A DNA stretch of 64,000 nucleotides from Haloarcula pelagica (GCF_030127105.1 NZ_CP126161.1:1488001-1552000); one strand, 5' to 3'. Positions 37,190-46,658 are shown, counted from the stretch's first letter. Program-made: numbers and translations. Notes: generated by a model from the sequence alone, not told the origin.

Positions 37190-38488
37190 CTATAGCAGTT
37201 CGCCGTCGGCGTCCCGGACGTTCTGGCCGTCGTGGGCACCAAACGGGTCGGCGGCGTCGGCGTCGTAGACGACCGTCCCGCGGACCATCGTCCACTCGGG
37301 GAAGATCCCCTCGAACCCCTCGAAGGGCGTCCAGCCACAGTCCGTCTGGAGGGCCTCGCCACCGATCTCGGTCGTCTCGGTGGTGTCGACGAGCACGAGG
37401 TCGGCGTCCCGGCCGGGTTCGATCGCGCCCTTCTGTGGCACGTCGAAGACCGCCGCGGGGGTGGCCGCGGTCAGGTCACGGACTCGCTCGTAGGACAGCG
37501 GCGTGTCCGGATCGCGCGCCTCCGCCAGCAGGAGCGGGAGCATCGTCTCGACGCCGGGGACGCCAGACGGGGCGTCCCAGATGCTCGCGTCCTTCTCGGC
37601 GCGGGTGTGGGGCGCGTGGTCCGTCGCGATCATGTCGACGGTCCCGTCGGCGACCCGCTCGTACACCTTCCGGCGGCGCGACTCCCGGCGCAGCGGCGGG
37701 TTCATCCGGCCGAGCGTGCCGAGTTCGTCCAGGTCTTTCCGGGACAACAGGAGGTGATGGGGCGTCACCTCGGTGGTCATCCCGGCCTCGCTGGCGATGT
37801 CGATGCCCTCCGGGGTCGACGTGTGGGCGATGTGGATTCGGGCGTCCCGGTCGCGTGCGATGGCACAGGCCCGCTCGACGGCGGCGGCCTCGGCCTCGGC
37901 GGTCCGGTAGGCGCTCCAGGCGTCGGCGTCGTCGCGGGCCCGGGCGTCCTCGTTGAACTTCGTGGCGTCCTCGGCGTGGACGGTGACGGGCACGCCGGCC
38001 TCGGTGGCGGCGTCGACGGCCTCGGCGAACAGGTCCGTATCGATCCCCATGTCGCCCGTCGAGTCCGCGAGGAACACCTCGCCAAGGGCGAACAGGCGCC
38101 GGGCGAGCAGCGAGTCGGGGTCCCAGTCGGCGGTGACGCCGCCGTTGATCCCCCAGTCGATCAGCGAGTCGGCGGCGAACTCCGCTTTCTGGTCGAAGGC
38201 GGCCCCGTCGACCGTCGGCGGGTCGGTGTTTGGCTGGTCGACCACCGTGGTGACCCCGCCGGCCGCCGCGGCCCGGGAGCCTGTCTCCCAGGTCTCCTTG
38301 TGCGGGTAGCCCGGCTGCCGGAAGTGGACGTGTACGTCGATCGCGCCCGGGAAGAGGCGCTTCCCCGCAGCGTCGAGGACGCGGTCGTCGCCCGGTTCGA
38401 GGTCGCGGCCGACCGCGGCGATCGAGTCGCCGCTGACCCGGACATCGCGCTGGCTGCCGTCGGGGAGCGTGGCTGAACGGATGAGCAT
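37190..38488 (-). CDS. pyrC: Dihydroorotase
   Basis: 432 residues of the class I amidohydrolase type. DVHVHFRQPGYPHKETWETG (metal-binding HxH, substrate Arg), VTVHAEDAT, RIHIAHTSTPEG and MIATDHAPH give the metal ligands and catalytic Asp. It closes carbamoyl-aspartate to dihydroorotate, two steps before UMP precursor orotate, which PyrD (14309-15361) makes. The start matches MLIRSATLPDGSQRDVRV. Confidence 0.95.
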   Translation of the reverse strand: MLIRSATLPDGSQRDVRVSGDSIAAVGRDLEPGDDRVLDAAGKRLFPGAIDVHVHFRQPGYPHKETWETGSRAAAAGGVTTVVDQPNTDPPTVDGAAFDQKAEFAADSLIDWGINGGVTADWDPDSLLARRLFALGEVFLADSTGDMGIDTDLFAEAVDAATEAGVPVTVHAEDATKFNEDARARDDADAWSAYRTAEAEAAAVERACAIARDRDARIHIAHTSTPEGIDIASEAGMTTEVTPHHLLLSRKDLDELGTLGRMNPPLRRESRRRKVYERVADGTVDMIATDHAPHTRAEKDASIWDAPSGVPGVETMLPLLLAEARDPDTPLSYERVRDLTAATPAAVFDVPQKGAIEPGRDADLVLVDTTETTEIGGEALQTDCGWTPFEGFEGIFPEWTMVRGTVVYDADAADPFGAHDGQNVRDADGELL

Positions 38489-38579
38489 ACGCCCCTCTCG
38501 GCCGGGTACGCCCGTAAGTCTCCCGTTCCAGGCGGCCCCGAGCCGTGGGAGCTATACCGCCCGGGTCGGACAGTCGGCT

Positions 38580-39760
38580 GTGACCGCGAGACAGGGACGG
38601 ATTCCGTGGGAGTCGTCGGTGCTACAGCTCGCGCTCGCGAGCACGCTCACCGCCGTCCTCGGCGTCACGCTCGTCAGTCCGCTCCTGCCGGCCATCGGCC
38701 GGGAGTTCGCCGTCACCGACGGGCGTGCGAGCCTGGTCATCACCGTCTACACGCTGCCCGGCGTCGTCCTCGCGCCGGTCGCCGGGGCGCTGGCCGACCG
38801 GTACGGCCGCCGGCCGATCCTCGTCGGGAGCCTGCTCGTCACCGCCGGCTGTGGCGTCGCCGTCGTCTCGGCGGACCGGCTGGGTGCCGTCCTGGTGCTC
38901 CGGGCGATCCAGGGGGTCGGCGCCAGCGGCGTCCTCAGCGTCGCGGTGACCCTGCTCGGCGACGCCTTCGAGGGGCCACAGCGCAACGCGGCGCTGGGGG
39001 TCAACGCCGCCGCCATCTCCGTCGGCGCGGCGGTGTACCCCCTGGTCGGTGGCGTCCTCGGCGAGAGCGCCTGGCGGCGCCCGTTCTGGCTGTACGCCGC
39101 CGGCGTGCCCGTGGCGCTGCTGGCCTGGTGGCACCTCGCCGAGCCGCCGTCGACGGGCGAGCGCGAGGGCGGACTGGCCTACCTCCGGAACGCGCTCGGG
39201 TCGCTCCCCGAGAACGTGGCGGTCCTCTTTGGCGCCTCCTTCGCGGGCTACGCCCTGTTGTTCGGCGGGTTGTTGACGGCGGTGCCGTTCCGCCTGACCG
39301 GCGCGTTCGGCCTGCCGGCGGCCCGGATCGGCGCGGTGCTGAGCGCCGGCGCCGTCGCGACGGCGGTCGTCGCCGCCGCCAACGGCCGGCTCGTCCAGTT
39401 CGCCGCGCCACAGCGTCTCGTCGTCATCGGCTTCGCCTGTTACGGTGTCGGGCTTGTCGGGACCGCGCTGGCCCCGACGCCGCTTACCGTCGCTCTCGCC
39501 GGACTGGTCGTCGGCGCCGGCCAGGGCCTCACGCTCCCGTCGATCGACGGGCTGATCGGGAGTCTGGCGCCGGCCCGCTACCGCGCCGGCGTCTTCGGCG
39601 TCCGGACGAGCGTCATCTCGCTGGGCGCGACGGTCGGGCCGGCGGTGTTCGCCGTCGCGGGGGTCGCGCCGGCTACGAGCAGACGCTGCTCGCCGGCGGC
39701 CTGGTCGCGCTCGGCTGTGCGGCGGTCGGGATCGGGCTCGGCGTCCGCCCGGACCGGTGA
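38580..39760 (+). pseudogene. MFS transporter with a late frameshift
   Basis: Twelve-helix major facilitator. Starts at GTG 38580; the motif between helices 2 and 3 reads GALADRYGRRPILVG, the classic MFS GxxxDRxGRR. The frame is intact to about 39658, where a G5 run (39659-39663) shifts it; the correct end (AGYEQTLLAGGLVALGCAAVGIGLGVRPDR) continues in another frame to 39760. The unrepaired frame reads through the convergent gene. Adding one G repairs the protein to about 393 residues. A drug or metabolite exporter of the DHA1 type is likely. Confidence 0.75.
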
Positions 39761-40333
39761 TCACTCGAAGCCGACAGCGGCGCGGTCGGTGACCTCGCCG
39801 AACAGCCAGTCGGCGTGTTCGAGGGCGTACTCCCGGTGGTCCTGCTCGATGAAGCCGACTGCGTCCTCGACGAGCACCGGCCGGAAGTCCCGCAGGCCGG
39901 CGCTGGAAGCTGTATGTAGCACGCAGACGTTCGCCAGCGTCCCGCAGATCACCAGGTCGTCGATCCCGTGGGCGTCGAGCCACCCCTCCAGTTGGGTCTC
40001 GTAGAAGGCGTCGTAGGTGTGTTTCTCGACGACCAGCTCCGCGGCCTCGGGATCGAGTGCTTCGACGAGGTCAGCCTCCCAGGAGCCTTCGACGACGTGT
40101 TCGCCCCAGCGCTCGAACTCGTCGTAGTAGTGGGCGTCAGCGAACTGCTCGGGCGGGTGGACATCACGGGTCAGGACCACGGCGGCGCCGGCCGCGCCCG
40201 CCCGGTCGATCAGGTCGGTCACGGGCTCGATCGCGGCCTCGCTGTCGGGGGCGTAGAGGCTCCCCTCGGGGTGACAGAAGCCGTTCTGCATGTCGACCAC
40301 GATCAGGGCCGTGTCGGCTGGATCGAACTGCAT
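39761..40333 (-). CDS. Isochorismatase-family hydrolase, probably nicotinamidase
   Basis: 190 residues. The Asp-Lys-Cys triad is visible: VVDMQNGFCHPEGSL (Asp), VEKHTYDAFYETQLEGWL (Lys), and CGTLANVCVLHTA (Cys). Conserved metal-binding residues of nicotinamidase (DVHPPEQFADAH) fit the DxHxxxH metal site. It would turn nicotinamide into nicotinate; the enzyme using nicotinate is encoded at 45160-46314. Its stop abuts the MFS gene. Confidence 0.82.
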   Translation of the reverse strand: MQFDPADTALIVVDMQNGFCHPEGSLYAPDSEAAIEPVTDLIDRAGAAGAAVVLTRDVHPPEQFADAHYYDEFERWGEHVVEGSWEADLVEALDPEAAELVVEKHTYDAFYETQLEGWLDAHGIDDLVICGTLANVCVLHTASSAGLRDFRPVLVEDAVGFIEQDHREYALEHADWLFGEVTDRAAVGFE

Positions 40334-40418
40334 ACGCGACGGTAGGGGCGCCTCCCTCCCAACAGTTGTGGTCGTGGTAGCGTGTCACTTTTCACCGCCC
40401 TCCCCCTTAGACGGGTAG

Positions 40419-41906
40419 ATGCGACGCCTCGCCGTCCTCGCCCTCTGTGTGGTACTGGCCCTCACTGGCTGTCAGGCGCCCGGTTCGACCGGTGGCCACG
40501 ATAGTCTGGACGCGAGTGCGAGCACCGGCGGGGACGCCGCGGCCACCCCGGCGACCGACACCGAGTCGACGGCACAGCCGGTGGTCGCCGGCGACGCGCC
40601 ACCGGACCCACAGACCGACCGGCTGGGCTGGGAGAACGGCTACTGGCACAACGAGTCGCTGCCGGTGACCACCGAGGACGGCCTCAACGAGAGCGAGCGC
40701 GCGGCCGTCGTCGCCCGATCGATGGCCCGCGTCGAGGTCGTCCGGCGCCTGGAGTTCGACACCACCGTCCCGGTCGGCCTCGTCTCGCGGGCCGAGTACC
40801 GCAACCGCAGCGGCGGCGGGTCGCCTGGCCCGGCACTCCGGCGGTTCGACAACGCGAAGTTCGAGGCGCTGCTGTTGGTCGGCGAGGACCGTGGGTCGAT
40901 CGCCGTCCAGGACAGCACGCTCGGCGAGAGCGTCCTCGGGTTCTACAGCGGCGGCCGCGACGAGATCGTCCTCGTGACCGACTCCGAGACGCCGACGATC
41001 GACGAACTGACGCTGGCCCACGAACTCGTCCACGCGCTGCAAGACCAGCAGTTCGGGCTGGCCAGCGACGCGCGGACCCGCGACGGGGTCCAGGGGCGAA
41101 ACGGCCTGATCGAGGGCGACGCGACGGCCGTCGAACAGGCCTACGACGCCCGCTGTGGCGAGCAGTGGGACTGTCTGGCCGGCGGCGGTGGCGGCGGTGG
41201 CGGCGGCGGGGACCGCCACTTCGGCATCAACTTCATGCTGTATTTCCCCTACAGCGACGGTCCCGGCCTCGTGAACGACCTGCGCGACCGTGGCGGGTGG
41301 GCCGCGGTCGACGACGCCTACGACGACCGCCCCGACGGCGCCCGCGAAGTGATCGCCCCGAGCGAGTACCCCGACTGGGAGCGCGAACCGGTCGACCTCG
41401 CGGACCGGACCACCGGGGACTGGGACCGGGTCCGTCCCTCCACCGACCGGGACCGTCCGGACTACGCCGTCGTCGGTCCCTCGGCCATCGCCGCGTCGCT
41501 GGCCTACACCCTGACCGACGACTACAACGAGTCGAGCGCCGTCGCCCCACAGGACGTGATCAACTTCGAGGACGACGGCTCGGTCGACTCGTCGGACCCG
41601 TACAACTACGACCTGCCGGCCACCGACGGGTGGGCCGGCGGTCGGATGCACGTCTACAGCGACGGGACGGAGACGGCCTACGTCTGGAAGACGGTCTGGG
41701 ACACCGACCGGGACGCCCGTGAGTTCGCCACCGCCTGGGAGGGCGCCCTGGCCCACTGGGGCGGGACCGAGCGGGCCGAGGGGACCTGGGTCCTCGCCGC
41801 GGACAGCCCCTTCGCCGACGCCGTCGCGGTCCGGGTCGACGGCCGGACCGTGACCGTCGTGAACGCGCCGACCGCGGCCGAACTCGACGAGGTCCACGAT
41901 GCGTAG
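40419..41906 (+). CDS. Hvo_1808-family lipoprotein with HExxH motif (copy 1)
   Basis: 495 residues, a surface lipoprotein. The signal ends in a lipobox LALTGC (Cys20), then a Thr/Ala-rich linker. LAHELVHALQDQQFGL (about residues 199-214) contains HExxH, and IEGDATAVEQAY 30 residues later offers a third zinc ligand (Glu), as in gluzincin proteases. A run of ten Gly follows after CGEQWDCLAGG. The C-terminal half (PYSDGPGLVNDLRDRGGWAAVDDAYDD) is shared with bacterial proteins of unknown function. It overlaps copy 2 by 8 bp. Confidence 0.8.
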   Translation: MRRLAVLALCVVLALTGCQAPGSTGGHDSLDASASTGGDAAATPATDTESTAQPVVAGDAPPDPQTDRLGWENGYWHNESLPVTTEDGLNESERAAVVARSMARVEVVRRLEFDTTVPVGLVSRAEYRNRSGGGSPGPALRRFDNAKFEALLLVGEDRGSIAVQDSTLGESVLGFYSGGRDEIVLVTDSETPTIDELTLAHELVHALQDQQFGLASDARTRDGVQGRNGLIEGDATAVEQAYDARCGEQWDCLAGGGGGGGGGGDRHFGINFMLYFPYSDGPGLVNDLRDRGGWAAVDDAYDDRPDGAREVIAPSEYPDWEREPVDLADRTTGDWDRVRPSTDRDRPDYAVVGPSAIAASLAYTLTDDYNESSAVAPQDVINFEDDGSVDSSDPYNYDLPATDGWAGGRMHVYSDGTETAYVWKTVWDTDRDAREFATAWEGALAHWGGTERAEGTWVLAADSPFADAVAVRVDGRTVTVVNAPTAAELDEVHDA

Positions 41907-43248
41907 GGAGCTGCTCGTGGCGCTGGCGCTCGTGCTGGCGGGCTGTAGCGCGCCGACACTCCCCGGACCGATCGGCGGGCCGTCCCACCCCGAGACGCCG
42001 ACCGGCCAGGACGCGATCGGCTGGGAGGACGGCTACTGGTACGACGATCCGGTGTCGGTGACGACCGACGACGGCCTCAACGAGAGCGAACTGGAGGCGG
42101 TCACCGCCAGGACGATGGCCCGGGTCGAGCGGATTCGCGGGCTAGAGTTCGAGGAGCCGGTGCCGGTCGAAGTGATCTCCCGGGCCGAGTACCGGAACCG
42201 CAGCAGCGGCAACGGCAGCAGTGCCGGCCCGCCCCGGGACCCCTGGAACGACCAGGTCTGGGAGTCGCTGTTGCTCATCGGCGAGGACAGCGGGAGCAGC
42301 GAGGCCATCGACGACACGCTCTCGACGGCGGTACAGGGCTTCTACTCGCCCAGCCGGGACCAAATCGTCGTCGTCAGCCCGAGCGAGACGCCCGCGGTCG
42401 ACCGGCGGACCCTGGCCCACGAACTCGTCCACGCGCTGCAAGACCAGCAGTTCGGGCTGAACGGGTCGGCCGAGACCCAGGACACCCAACTGGCCCGGGA
42501 CGGCATCGTCGAGGGCGACGCCAACTACGTCGAAGCGCTGTACGAGCGCCGCTGTGGCGACGGCTGGAACTGTATGGACCGCCCCGAGCGCGAGGGGTCC
42601 AGTGGCGGCGGTGGCAGCAGTATCAACGAGGGGCTGTTCACCGTCATCATCCAGCCCTACGCCACAGGGCCGCGCTTCGTCGACGCGCGCCGGGAGGCGG
42701 GCGGCTGGGAGGCGGTGAACGCGGTCTACTCGGAGTACCCCGACAGCTCCGAGCAGGTGCTCCACCCCGAGGCCTACCCCGACGAGGACCCGGTGAACGT
42801 CACCGTCCGTGACCGCTCGAACGGCGAGTGGCAGCGGTTCGACCACGACCCGGTGGCCGATACCGTCGGCGAGGCCTCGATCTTCGCGACGATGTATCAC
42901 AACAACCAGACCGACGCCGACCGCTACAGCTACGACAGCGCCCCCTCGGTCGGCTGGGGCGGTGACACCGTCGTCCCGTACCACGACGGCGACGGTGACG
43001 GGGACGGCGGCTACGTCTGGCGCAGCAGTTGGGACACGGAGGAGGACGCCCGCGAGTTCGCCCGGGCCTACCGGGCCGCACTGGTCGAGGAACACGGCGC
43101 GACCCAGCCCCGGGCGAACGTCTACGTCGTCCCCGAGTCCAGCCCCTTCGCCGACGCGTTCCACGTCGTCCGCCGGGGCGACACCGTCCGGATCGTCAAC
43201 GGCCCGACCGTCGAGGACCTGGGCGAGATCCACGCGCCGGCCGGGTGA
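41899..43248 (+). CDS. Hvo_1808-family lipoprotein with HExxH motif (copy 2)
   Basis: 449 residues, a tandem paralogue of the preceding gene. Lipobox ALVLAGC (Cys17) and a shorter linker, with the same opening GWEDGYWYDDPVSVTTDDGLNESELEAV. LAHELVHALQDQQFGLNGSAETQ and IVEGDANYVEALY repeat the zinc-site pattern exactly. The start codon lies inside the end of copy 1 (ATGCGTAG), so the two are translationally coupled. Sequence divergence between copies is substantial outside the motif, indicating an old duplication. Confidence 0.8.
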   Translation: MRRELLVALALVLAGCSAPTLPGPIGGPSHPETPTGQDAIGWEDGYWYDDPVSVTTDDGLNESELEAVTARTMARVERIRGLEFEEPVPVEVISRAEYRNRSSGNGSSAGPPRDPWNDQVWESLLLIGEDSGSSEAIDDTLSTAVQGFYSPSRDQIVVVSPSETPAVDRRTLAHELVHALQDQQFGLNGSAETQDTQLARDGIVEGDANYVEALYERRCGDGWNCMDRPEREGSSGGGGSSINEGLFTVIIQPYATGPRFVDARREAGGWEAVNAVYSEYPDSSEQVLHPEAYPDEDPVNVTVRDRSNGEWQRFDHDPVADTVGEASIFATMYHNNQTDADRYSYDSAPSVGWGGDTVVPYHDGDGDGDGGYVWRSSWDTEEDAREFARAYRAALVEEHGATQPRANVYVVPESSPFADAFHVVRRGDTVRIVNGPTVEDLGEIHAPAG

Positions 43249-43270
43249 ACGGCCAAACTGTATGGGAGTG

Positions 43271-43280
43271 CGGTTTTTAT
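43271..43280 (+). promoter_or_regulatory. TATA box of the histidine kinase gene
   Basis: CGGTTTTTAT lies about 20 bp before GTG 43300 and the 15-codon ORF at 43304, so transcription would start close to both. Confidence 0.45.
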
Positions 43281-43347
43281 CGGCTCGCCTCGAAGCGGAG
43301 TGTATGCATCTCCCCGGAGCGAGTACCATGGGTCGGGAGCTGAGGGC

Positions 43348-44847
43348 GTGAAAACAGGAACACGTCGGCTCGGCACCAGCGGGATCGTCGGGGCGAGCGG
43401 CCTCGCCGTCGCGTCGCTGGGCGCGAGTGACATCTACGTCGACGCGGTCCGGCAGGGCGACCCGCTGTGGACCACGCTGGTCGAGAACTCGCTGTCGCTG
43501 TCGATCAGCCTGGCGCTGTGCTGGAGTGCCGTCTGGCTGTGGCGGGCCGCAACCGACCTCCAGGTCCGGCAGATGGGGCGGTGGTTCGGGGTCGCGGCCG
43601 CCGCGACGCTCGTCGTGTTGGCGGTCGTCGTCGGGACGCAGTCGCTGCAGTCACAGTTCAAGCCGTTTCTGGTCGTGGTCGCCGCGGGCGGGCTGACGCT
43701 ACTTGCGGGGCTGGGACTCGGTCGGTACGACGCCGAGCGGATCGACCAGCGTCGCGCGGTCGAGCGCCAGCGCGACAAGTTCGCGGCGCTGTTCGAGAAC
43801 GTCCCGAACCCGGTGATCGCCGTCCGCTTCGAGGACGAGGAGCCCCGCCTGGAGATGGCGAACCCGGCGTTCGAGGAAGTGTTCGGGTTCACCGAGGCGG
43901 AACTGGCCGGCCGGGACCTCCGGGCGGCGCTGCGGCCGCCGGACGAGGAGCCAGAACGGGTCGACGGCACCGAACAGTCGGTCGCGCCACAGACCAGCGA
44001 CAGCGACCTCGACTGGACAGAGATGGAGGTCACGCTCGACACCGACTACGGCCAGCGGGAGTTCGTCCGGGTGACCGCGCCGGCTGCCGACGACAACCCC
44101 GAAGAGGAGTACGCCTACTACGTCGACGTGACCGACCGGAACCAGCGCCGGGAGCGGCTCCAGGTCCTCTCCCGGACGCTCCGTCACGACATCCGCAACC
44201 GGATGGATGTCGCCTACGGCACCGCAGAGGTGCTCGAAGCGGACCTCGACGGCGACCGGGAGTCGCTCGCCAAGCGGATACAGACGGCCATCAGCGACCT
44301 CCAGCGGATCAGCGAGCAGACCCGCGAGGTCGAACGGGTCGTCTCGGGCGAGTACGACTCCTACACCGAGACGCTGTCGACCATGGTCGCCGAGCAGGTC
44401 GAGGCGCTCCGCGACGACCACCCCGACGTGTCGGTGACCGTCGACCTGGGCGCGGTCCCGCCGGTCAGGGTCAACGACGCGGTTCCGGTCGCCATCGGGA
44501 ACGTGCTTGAGAACGCCGTCGTCCACAACGACGACCCCGACCCGACCGTCGAGATCACCGCCGGGACCACCGACGACGGCGAGTACGTCACGCTGCGGAT
44601 CGCCGACGACGGCCCCGGAATCCCACAGCGTGAGGCCGAGCTCCTCCAGGACGAACGCGACCGCTCACAGCTCGAACACACGAGCGGACTGGGGCTGTGG
44701 GAGGTCAGCTGGATCCTCCGGAACCTCGGTGGCTCGCTCGACTTCGCCGAGAACGAGCCACGCGGCACCGTCGTGACCCTCACCCTGCCCCGAGCCGACC
44801 GATCGACGGGCGACGAGTCCGGGGAAGGCGTCTCAATAGACACATGA
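43348..44847 (+). CDS. Membrane sensor histidine kinase with PAS domain
   Basis: 499 residues from GTG 43348 (or 515 from GTG 43300). Four hydrophobic segments in the first 120 residues, a PAS domain (FAALFENVPNPVIAVRFEDEEPRLEMANPAFEEVFGF), then a HisKA H-box (LSRTLRHDIRNRMDV, with the phospho-acceptor His) and a HATPase domain (NVLENAVVHN, DDGPGIP, SGLGLWEVSWI). No response regulator is adjacent. The signal is not evident from the sequence. The GTG at 43348 overlaps the stop of the 15-codon ORF that begins at 43304. Confidence 0.85.
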   Translation: MKTGTRRLGTSGIVGASGLAVASLGASDIYVDAVRQGDPLWTTLVENSLSLSISLALCWSAVWLWRAATDLQVRQMGRWFGVAAAATLVVLAVVVGTQSLQSQFKPFLVVVAAGGLTLLAGLGLGRYDAERIDQRRAVERQRDKFAALFENVPNPVIAVRFEDEEPRLEMANPAFEEVFGFTEAELAGRDLRAALRPPDEEPERVDGTEQSVAPQTSDSDLDWTEMEVTLDTDYGQREFVRVTAPAADDNPEEEYAYYVDVTDRNQRRERLQVLSRTLRHDIRNRMDVAYGTAEVLEADLDGDRESLAKRIQTAISDLQRISEQTREVERVVSGEYDSYTETLSTMVAEQVEALRDDHPDVSVTVDLGAVPPVRVNDAVPVAIGNVLENAVVHNDDPDPTVEITAGTTDDGEYVTLRIADDGPGIPQREAELLQDERDRSQLEHTSGLGLWEVSWILRNLGGSLDFAENEPRGTVVTLTLPRADRSTGDESGEGVSIDT

Positions 44848-44880
44848 TGTCAGCAGACCAGTCAGTAGCCCACATACACA

Positions 44881-44890
44881 CGTTCTTATA
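44881..44890 (+). promoter_or_regulatory. TATA box of the C2H2 gene
   Basis: CGTTCTTATA lies about 27 bp before ATG 44915, consistent with a leaderless transcript. Confidence 0.5.
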
Positions 44891-44914
44891 GACTCGGTGT
44901 CACGTCACGCGTAG

Positions 44915-45103
44915 ATGTCCGCACTGTCCGACCCCACGGCCGCCGACCGTCCCGACGCGACAACGACGTGTCCCCTGTGTGATCGCGGCGAATACGGAGA
45001 ACAGGACCTCTACGTCCACCTGCAGGTGAACCACCGGAAGAGCACACTCAGCGAGGCGCTCGTCGACGCCCTCGACGTGGCCCCGACGGCCGCCGAGCGA
45101 TAG
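44915..45103 (+). CDS. Small C2H2-type zinc-finger protein
   Basis: 62 residues with CPLCDRGEYGEQDLYVHLQVNH, a C-x2-C-x12-H-x4-H zinc finger. An acidic, Ala-rich tail. Such single-finger proteins are frequent in haloarchaea; a role in nucleic-acid or protein binding is possible. Leaderless start. Confidence 0.65.
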   Translation: MSALSDPTAADRPDATTTCPLCDRGEYGEQDLYVHLQVNHRKSTLSEALVDALDVAPTAAER

Positions 45104-45159
45104 CGGGCTCTCCGGGCCCGACCGTGGTTCTTTTTCCGGAGTCCGTCCGAAGGCGGGGT

Positions 45160-46314
45160 ATGACGGACGATTTCGACATCGTCTCTCCCGAGGCGATCCA
45201 CTCGGGACGGGCGACGGACGCGTACTTCGACCGGACGATGGAGGCCCTCGAACACGCGGGCAGAAACCCCGACGTGGTCGCGGAGGTGACCGCCAGCCAG
45301 TTCGCGACGGGGCGCTGGGACCTGCTCGCCGGGGTTCCCGACGCCGCCAGGCTGCTGGCCGATCGGGCGGTCGATGTCGACGCGCTCCCGGAGGGACAGC
45401 TGTTCGACGGCGGTCCGGTCATGCGCATCGAGGGATCCTACCGGGAGTTCTGCCGGCTGGAGACCGCCCTGCTGGGTTTCCTCTCGCACCCGACCGGCGT
45501 CGCCACCCGGGCGCTGGCGGCCAGACACGCCGCGCCCGACTCGACGGTGCTGTCTTTCGGATCTCGGCACGTCCACCCGTCGCTGGGGGCGATGGTCGAG
45601 CGGTCGGCGCTGCTGGGCGGGCTCGACGGGTTCTCCAACGTCGCGGCCGGCGACGTGCTCGGTCGGGCGGCCGGCGGGACGATGCCCCACGCGCTACTCA
45701 TCTGTTTCGGCCGTGGGAACCAGGAAGCCGCCTGGCAGGCCTTCGACGAGGCCGTCCCCGAGGAGACGCCCCGCATCGCCCTGACCGACACCTACAGCGA
45801 CGAGGTCGACGAGGCGCTGCGGGCGGCCGAGGCCGTCGAGGAGTTAGACGGGGTACGCCTGGATACGACCGGCTCCCGGCGCGGGGACTTCCGACACATC
45901 GTCAGGGAGGTCCGCTGGACGCTCGACGCCTACGGCCACGAAGATGTCGACATCTTCGTCTCCGGTGGGCTCGGTCCCGCGGAACTGCGGGACCTGCGTG
46001 ACGTGGCCGACGGCTTCGGCGTCGGCAGCTACGTCTCGAACGCCGAGCCGCTGGACTTCGCGCTGGACATCGTCGAGGTCGACGGCGACCCGGCGGCAAA
46101 GCGCGGGAAGCTCACCGGGACGAAGAGCGTCTACCGCACCCCCGACGGCGGCCACCACGTCGGGCTGGCCGACCGGGACGCCCCCGCGGACGCCGAGTCG
46201 CTCATGGAGCCGCTCGTTCGGGACGGCGACCTCGTCCGGGAGTTCGATCTCGACGCCGCCATCGAGCGAGCGCGCGAGGACGCCGCCCTCGTGGGGTTCG
46301 AGCCACCGGAGTGA
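45160..46314 (+). CDS. Nicotinate phosphoribosyltransferase
   Basis: 384 residues. It turns nicotinate and PRPP into nicotinate mononucleotide for NAD salvage. Conserved features include FATGRWDLLAGVPDAARLLADRAVDVDALPEGQLFDGGPVMRIEG, LETALLGFLSHPTGVATRALAARHAAPD, SFGSRHVHPSLGAMVERSALLGGLDGFSN and ALTDTYSDEVDEALRAAEAV. Start at ATG 45160. A nicotinamidase-like gene lies 5 kb to the left. Confidence 0.85.
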   Translation: MTDDFDIVSPEAIHSGRATDAYFDRTMEALEHAGRNPDVVAEVTASQFATGRWDLLAGVPDAARLLADRAVDVDALPEGQLFDGGPVMRIEGSYREFCRLETALLGFLSHPTGVATRALAARHAAPDSTVLSFGSRHVHPSLGAMVERSALLGGLDGFSNVAAGDVLGRAAGGTMPHALLICFGRGNQEAAWQAFDEAVPEETPRIALTDTYSDEVDEALRAAEAVEELDGVRLDTTGSRRGDFRHIVREVRWTLDAYGHEDVDIFVSGGLGPAELRDLRDVADGFGVGSYVSNAEPLDFALDIVEVDGDPAAKRGKLTGTKSVYRTPDGGHHVGLADRDAPADAESLMEPLVRDGDLVREFDLDAAIERAREDAALVGFEPPE

Positions 46315-46373
46315 CGGGGCCGGCGACGACCGCCCAACACAGGGGTTTTGCCAGCCAGGGCCGAACGGAGGGT

Positions 46374-46658
46374 ATGGTAGACCGCATCCTGAAGGTCAAC
46401 GCGTACACGACCTTCGACCTGCTCGACGGTACCGTCGAGGGCCACGGCTTCGACGAGGACGCGCTCGCGGTGTTGAACGTCACGGCACCGCGGAAAGACC
46501 CCGACCACGTCGAACTCCAGTTGGAGATGGACAACACCGACCTCGACGCGGTCGAGCCCCACGCCGACAAAGTGACCCTCTCGGCCGCACAGGCCCGTGA
46601 ACTGGCCGGGGAACTGGAGCGATACGCCGGCAAGGTCGAGGACGCACAGGCGGAGTGA
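46374..46658 (+). CDS. Conserved haloarchaeal protein (DUF6360-like)
   Basis: 94 residues beginning MVDRILKVNAYTTFDLLDGTVEGHGFDEDALAVLNVTA. Compact alpha/beta, with a helical C-terminus. Function unknown. The upstream sequence GGAGGG spaced 3 nt from the ATG is close for a Shine-Dalgarno. The family number is from memory. Confidence 0.6.
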   Translation: MVDRILKVNAYTTFDLLDGTVEGHGFDEDALAVLNVTAPRKDPDHVELQLEMDNTDLDAVEPHADKVTLSAAQARELAGELERYAGKVEDAQAE

